From: Cinclus cinclus
Lineage: Eukaryota > Chordata > Aves > Passeriformes > Cinclidae
Direction of reading: 5' to 3'
Assembly (NCBI RefSeq): GCF_963662255.1
Contig: NC_085049.1
Location: forward strand, 19,767,915 to 19,831,914
Length of the DNA stretch: 64,000 nucleotides
The notes beneath the pieces were generated by a model. It worked only from the letters and a program-made list of their open reading frames with translations, was not told the DNA's origin and ran no database searches. This document shows, piece after piece, positions 61,883-64,000 of the stretch (positions are counted from its first letter, which is position 1; every line of letters starts with the position of its first letter). A program made the translations under genes and the position numbers.

Positions 61883-64000
61883 AGCTGTGTTAGCCAGCAA
61901 AGCTCATTGTTCTCTAAATGGCTCTTTCTAGGAGATGGGCAGCTTCTCATCTGCTCAGGCTCTTCCCATCAACCCTAAAAGGATTAGGTAAATCAGTTTA
62001 CTCTGGGGTGGCCCGTGCCAAACAGATGGATATCCCAGGAGTCCTAGCTGTGTTCTGTTCTCAGGTCATCCACCTGTGGGATGCAATGCATGGCATGGAT
62101 CAATGAGTGCATGGAGGTAGAACAACACTGAATCCAGGTGCTCATATTGGCATGAAGGGGCCTGGGTACCACTAAGGAAAAGTAGAAGCAGTTCAGAAAT
62201 ACAGCTCCTTCATAAGTTGTCTCCTGGCTGGAGTCCATTCCCATCTTGTCCCAGTCAGCCTCCCAGGGAATGATGACTGAATCTCATCCTTCTGTATCGG
62301 GCAGGAAGGAATCTTCAGAAAAGCTGTGGAGCTTTTGGGATGAAGGCGTGTTTAACAGCAAGCGGTGAGGTTTGAATTGGCCTTTGGGAAGGGCTCCTGT
62401 CTGCTGGTTCTGTAGTGGAGAGCAGGGACAAAAAGGTTTGTGGGGTGTGATTTAAAAGATTTGATCTCTCTTCTGCTTTAGAAGGTGCATTTTTTGGTAA
62501 GTTTTAAGTCAAGTTGCTGTTTACAGACTGGTGCAGATATGCTATATAGGAAGGTGGACGAAAACCTGTCACTCATTTTCAACAGAAACACAAGGGAACC
62601 ATCACAGTCCAGCAGTGAATCAGTGAAGCCCAGAGCAGCATATCCCTGTTCTTTGCCCAGTCTTTGATCACAGGTGTTTGCTGAGGTAACTCCTGTGAAG
62701 AAGACTTAATGTTCTTGGCCATTCATGCAGTTTATTTCATGAGTATTAAAACTGCATAAAAAGATTAATGAGACCTGCCAGAAAATCTGTTTCTGTCCAC
62801 AGAGTTGCTAGTTGCTGTTCACACACTGTCAGGTTATTGCAGTGCTTGGCTCTCATCTCTGATGCTTCTTCCTCAGATGCAGAAATGCACATCAGGTGAC
62901 AAACTTACTGTCCAAGAAATTTTCCTCTGGCATGGAGTGGCAGGACCCTGAGCATCCTACTTTGCTTGGAGCCAGTGATGCCCATCAGGGATGTGTCTCT
63001 TTCTGTTGGTTTTCCACAATCACTGAGGAGCCACAGCAGAGAAGGACCTTTAACATCCTCCTTATTTTTGTCAGTGTTCCTAGATGTTGCTGGGTCAGCT
63101 GAGTTCCACAGTACTGTTTGCCCTTCTCATTTTGCCCTTTGTGGACTTGCATGAAAATACGCCTCTGTGACATGAAGCCTTAAATAACTACCATTAGCAA
63201 CAGTCCTGGAATCCCAAGTGAAAAAATCATAAATTAATAGTGTTGATTAATTATTTAAAATTATTTACTTGGAATAAAGTGGGTGTTAGATATCAATGAA
63301 TTTTTCCCCTGTATGTGCTTAGCAGTTGCAAAGGAAAATTTTGTCCTATAGAGTGAACTGCCTTTTAAGGGATTGATTCCTTCTTCAAATGCAGGGAATT
63401 CATGCTTAACAGCTTCCAAATTGTGTTTTGTTTTCTTCAGGTGACTCTACTGAGGCTCTGCTGGAAATGTTTAGATAACAGAGATATGAGAGCTGAAGCC
63501 CTGAACCAGAATTTTTCATATTAATTTGTCTTGCGCTATTCATAAAGGCTTCTCCTTCCCTTATGTTCCCATCAGCAACATTCCAGTGGTCAGGGTAGAA
63601 ACTGAGAAGCAAGGTCTATGTTGTGTGCTAACTTTCAGATGTCAGGAAAGATCTTTTGCTTTAGATATTTTTTTTTGAGAAATTGGCCGTAATGTTACTG
63701 GCGAAGAAGGGAGTTGGTTTTTAGAGTAGGTGTGGAGTTTCTGATGACCTTGGTTAGAACTCAAATAACATCTTCTGCTTAGAACTGAAGTGAGACTGGT
63801 TTTGCCTTTGCAAACAGGGTGAAATTCCTAAGGTGAGCTGGAATATTAGGTATTCTAATTCCCATTTTCTGGTTTGTGCTTTATTCAACCATTTATTATG
63901 GCTTTCGATGTAAAGTAATGTTGTCTAACTAAGGGTGTGCATGGAGGCTGAAATCCAGCTTTGGAAACCTTCTGTCCAGTCTCACTTTCAGAGGAGGAGA

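Larger units (their letters stand above)
51141..64000 (+). other. ST8SIA1: ST8SIA1 intron 4, 5' portion (at least 12.9 kb)
   Basis: Sequence after the exon 4 donor, running off the window end. No ORF here resembles the last ST8SIA1 exon, which would be several hundred bp of uninterrupted coding. It holds a GT/AT dinucleotide run, two small tandem duplications, and three small CR1 pieces at 58121, 60167 and 61001. In 51141-57403 and 61081-64000 I see no other recognisable element, apart from a possible heavily decayed CR1 near 56400-56500. Confidence 0.85.

Noticed and set aside
51141..64000. Search for the last ST8SIA1 exon (sialylmotif S and VS motif)
   Set aside because: No frame here contains the long uninterrupted segment expected. 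It must lie beyond the right edge.
1..64000. CRISPR arrays, operons, prophage, tRNA or rRNA genes
   Set aside because: Sequence is vertebrate intronic. The only regular array is a contiguous minisatellite without spacers, and I recognised no tRNA cloverleaf or rRNA segment by eye.

Overview
The window looks like intronic sequence from a bird genome. Three short exons on the + strand encode the middle of alpha-2,8-sialyltransferase 1 (ST8SIA1, GD3 synthase). They sit in AT-rich, CpG-poor, non-coding DNA carrying many chicken-repeat-1 (CR1) LINE 3' ends and avian-type endogenous retroviral LTRs. CR1 tails (a 'TTCCAACCCAAACC' block followed by ATTCTGTG-like octamers) in both orientations, together with an LTR that begins 'GTTGGTTCTGCATGG', point to a neognath bird. 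I cannot give the species. No bacterial, plasmid or CRISPR-like content is present.

Layout: 1-15924 is the 3' part of ST8SIA1 intron 1 (two antisense CR1 pieces, several homopolymers). Exon 2 is 15925-16069. Intron 2 is 16070-46882 (30.8 kb) and holds most of the mobile DNA: nine CR1 fragments, one well-preserved LTR with a roughly 550 bp minisatellite inside it (25846-27390), two weaker LTR-like stretches near 21.6-22.1 kb and 44.5-44.9 kb, and a 79-nt near-perfect hairpin at 22724-22802. Exon 3 is 46883-46992. Intron 3 is 46993-51047, with no CR1 or LTR that I recognise but a 176 bp CCTTTT hexamer microsatellite. Exon 4 is 51048-51140. Intron 4 runs from 51141 past the window end, with three small CR1 pieces and a GT/AT microsatellite. 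Exon 1 (start codon, membrane anchor) and the last exon (sialylmotif S, motif III and the catalytic VS region) are outside the window.

The three exons join in frame (intron phases 2, 0, 2, 2). They encode the stem/early catalytic domain and almost all of sialylmotif L, which binds the CMP-sialic acid donor. Nearly all other open reading frames are chance, or arise from stop-free tandem repeats and CR1 remnants. I saw no new multi-gene system. The observations most worth following are the 22.7 kb hairpin (miRNA-like or a recent inverted duplication), the internally expanded LTR minisatellite with a mixed 39/40 bp unit pattern, and the hexamer tract in the intron that splits sialylmotif L.
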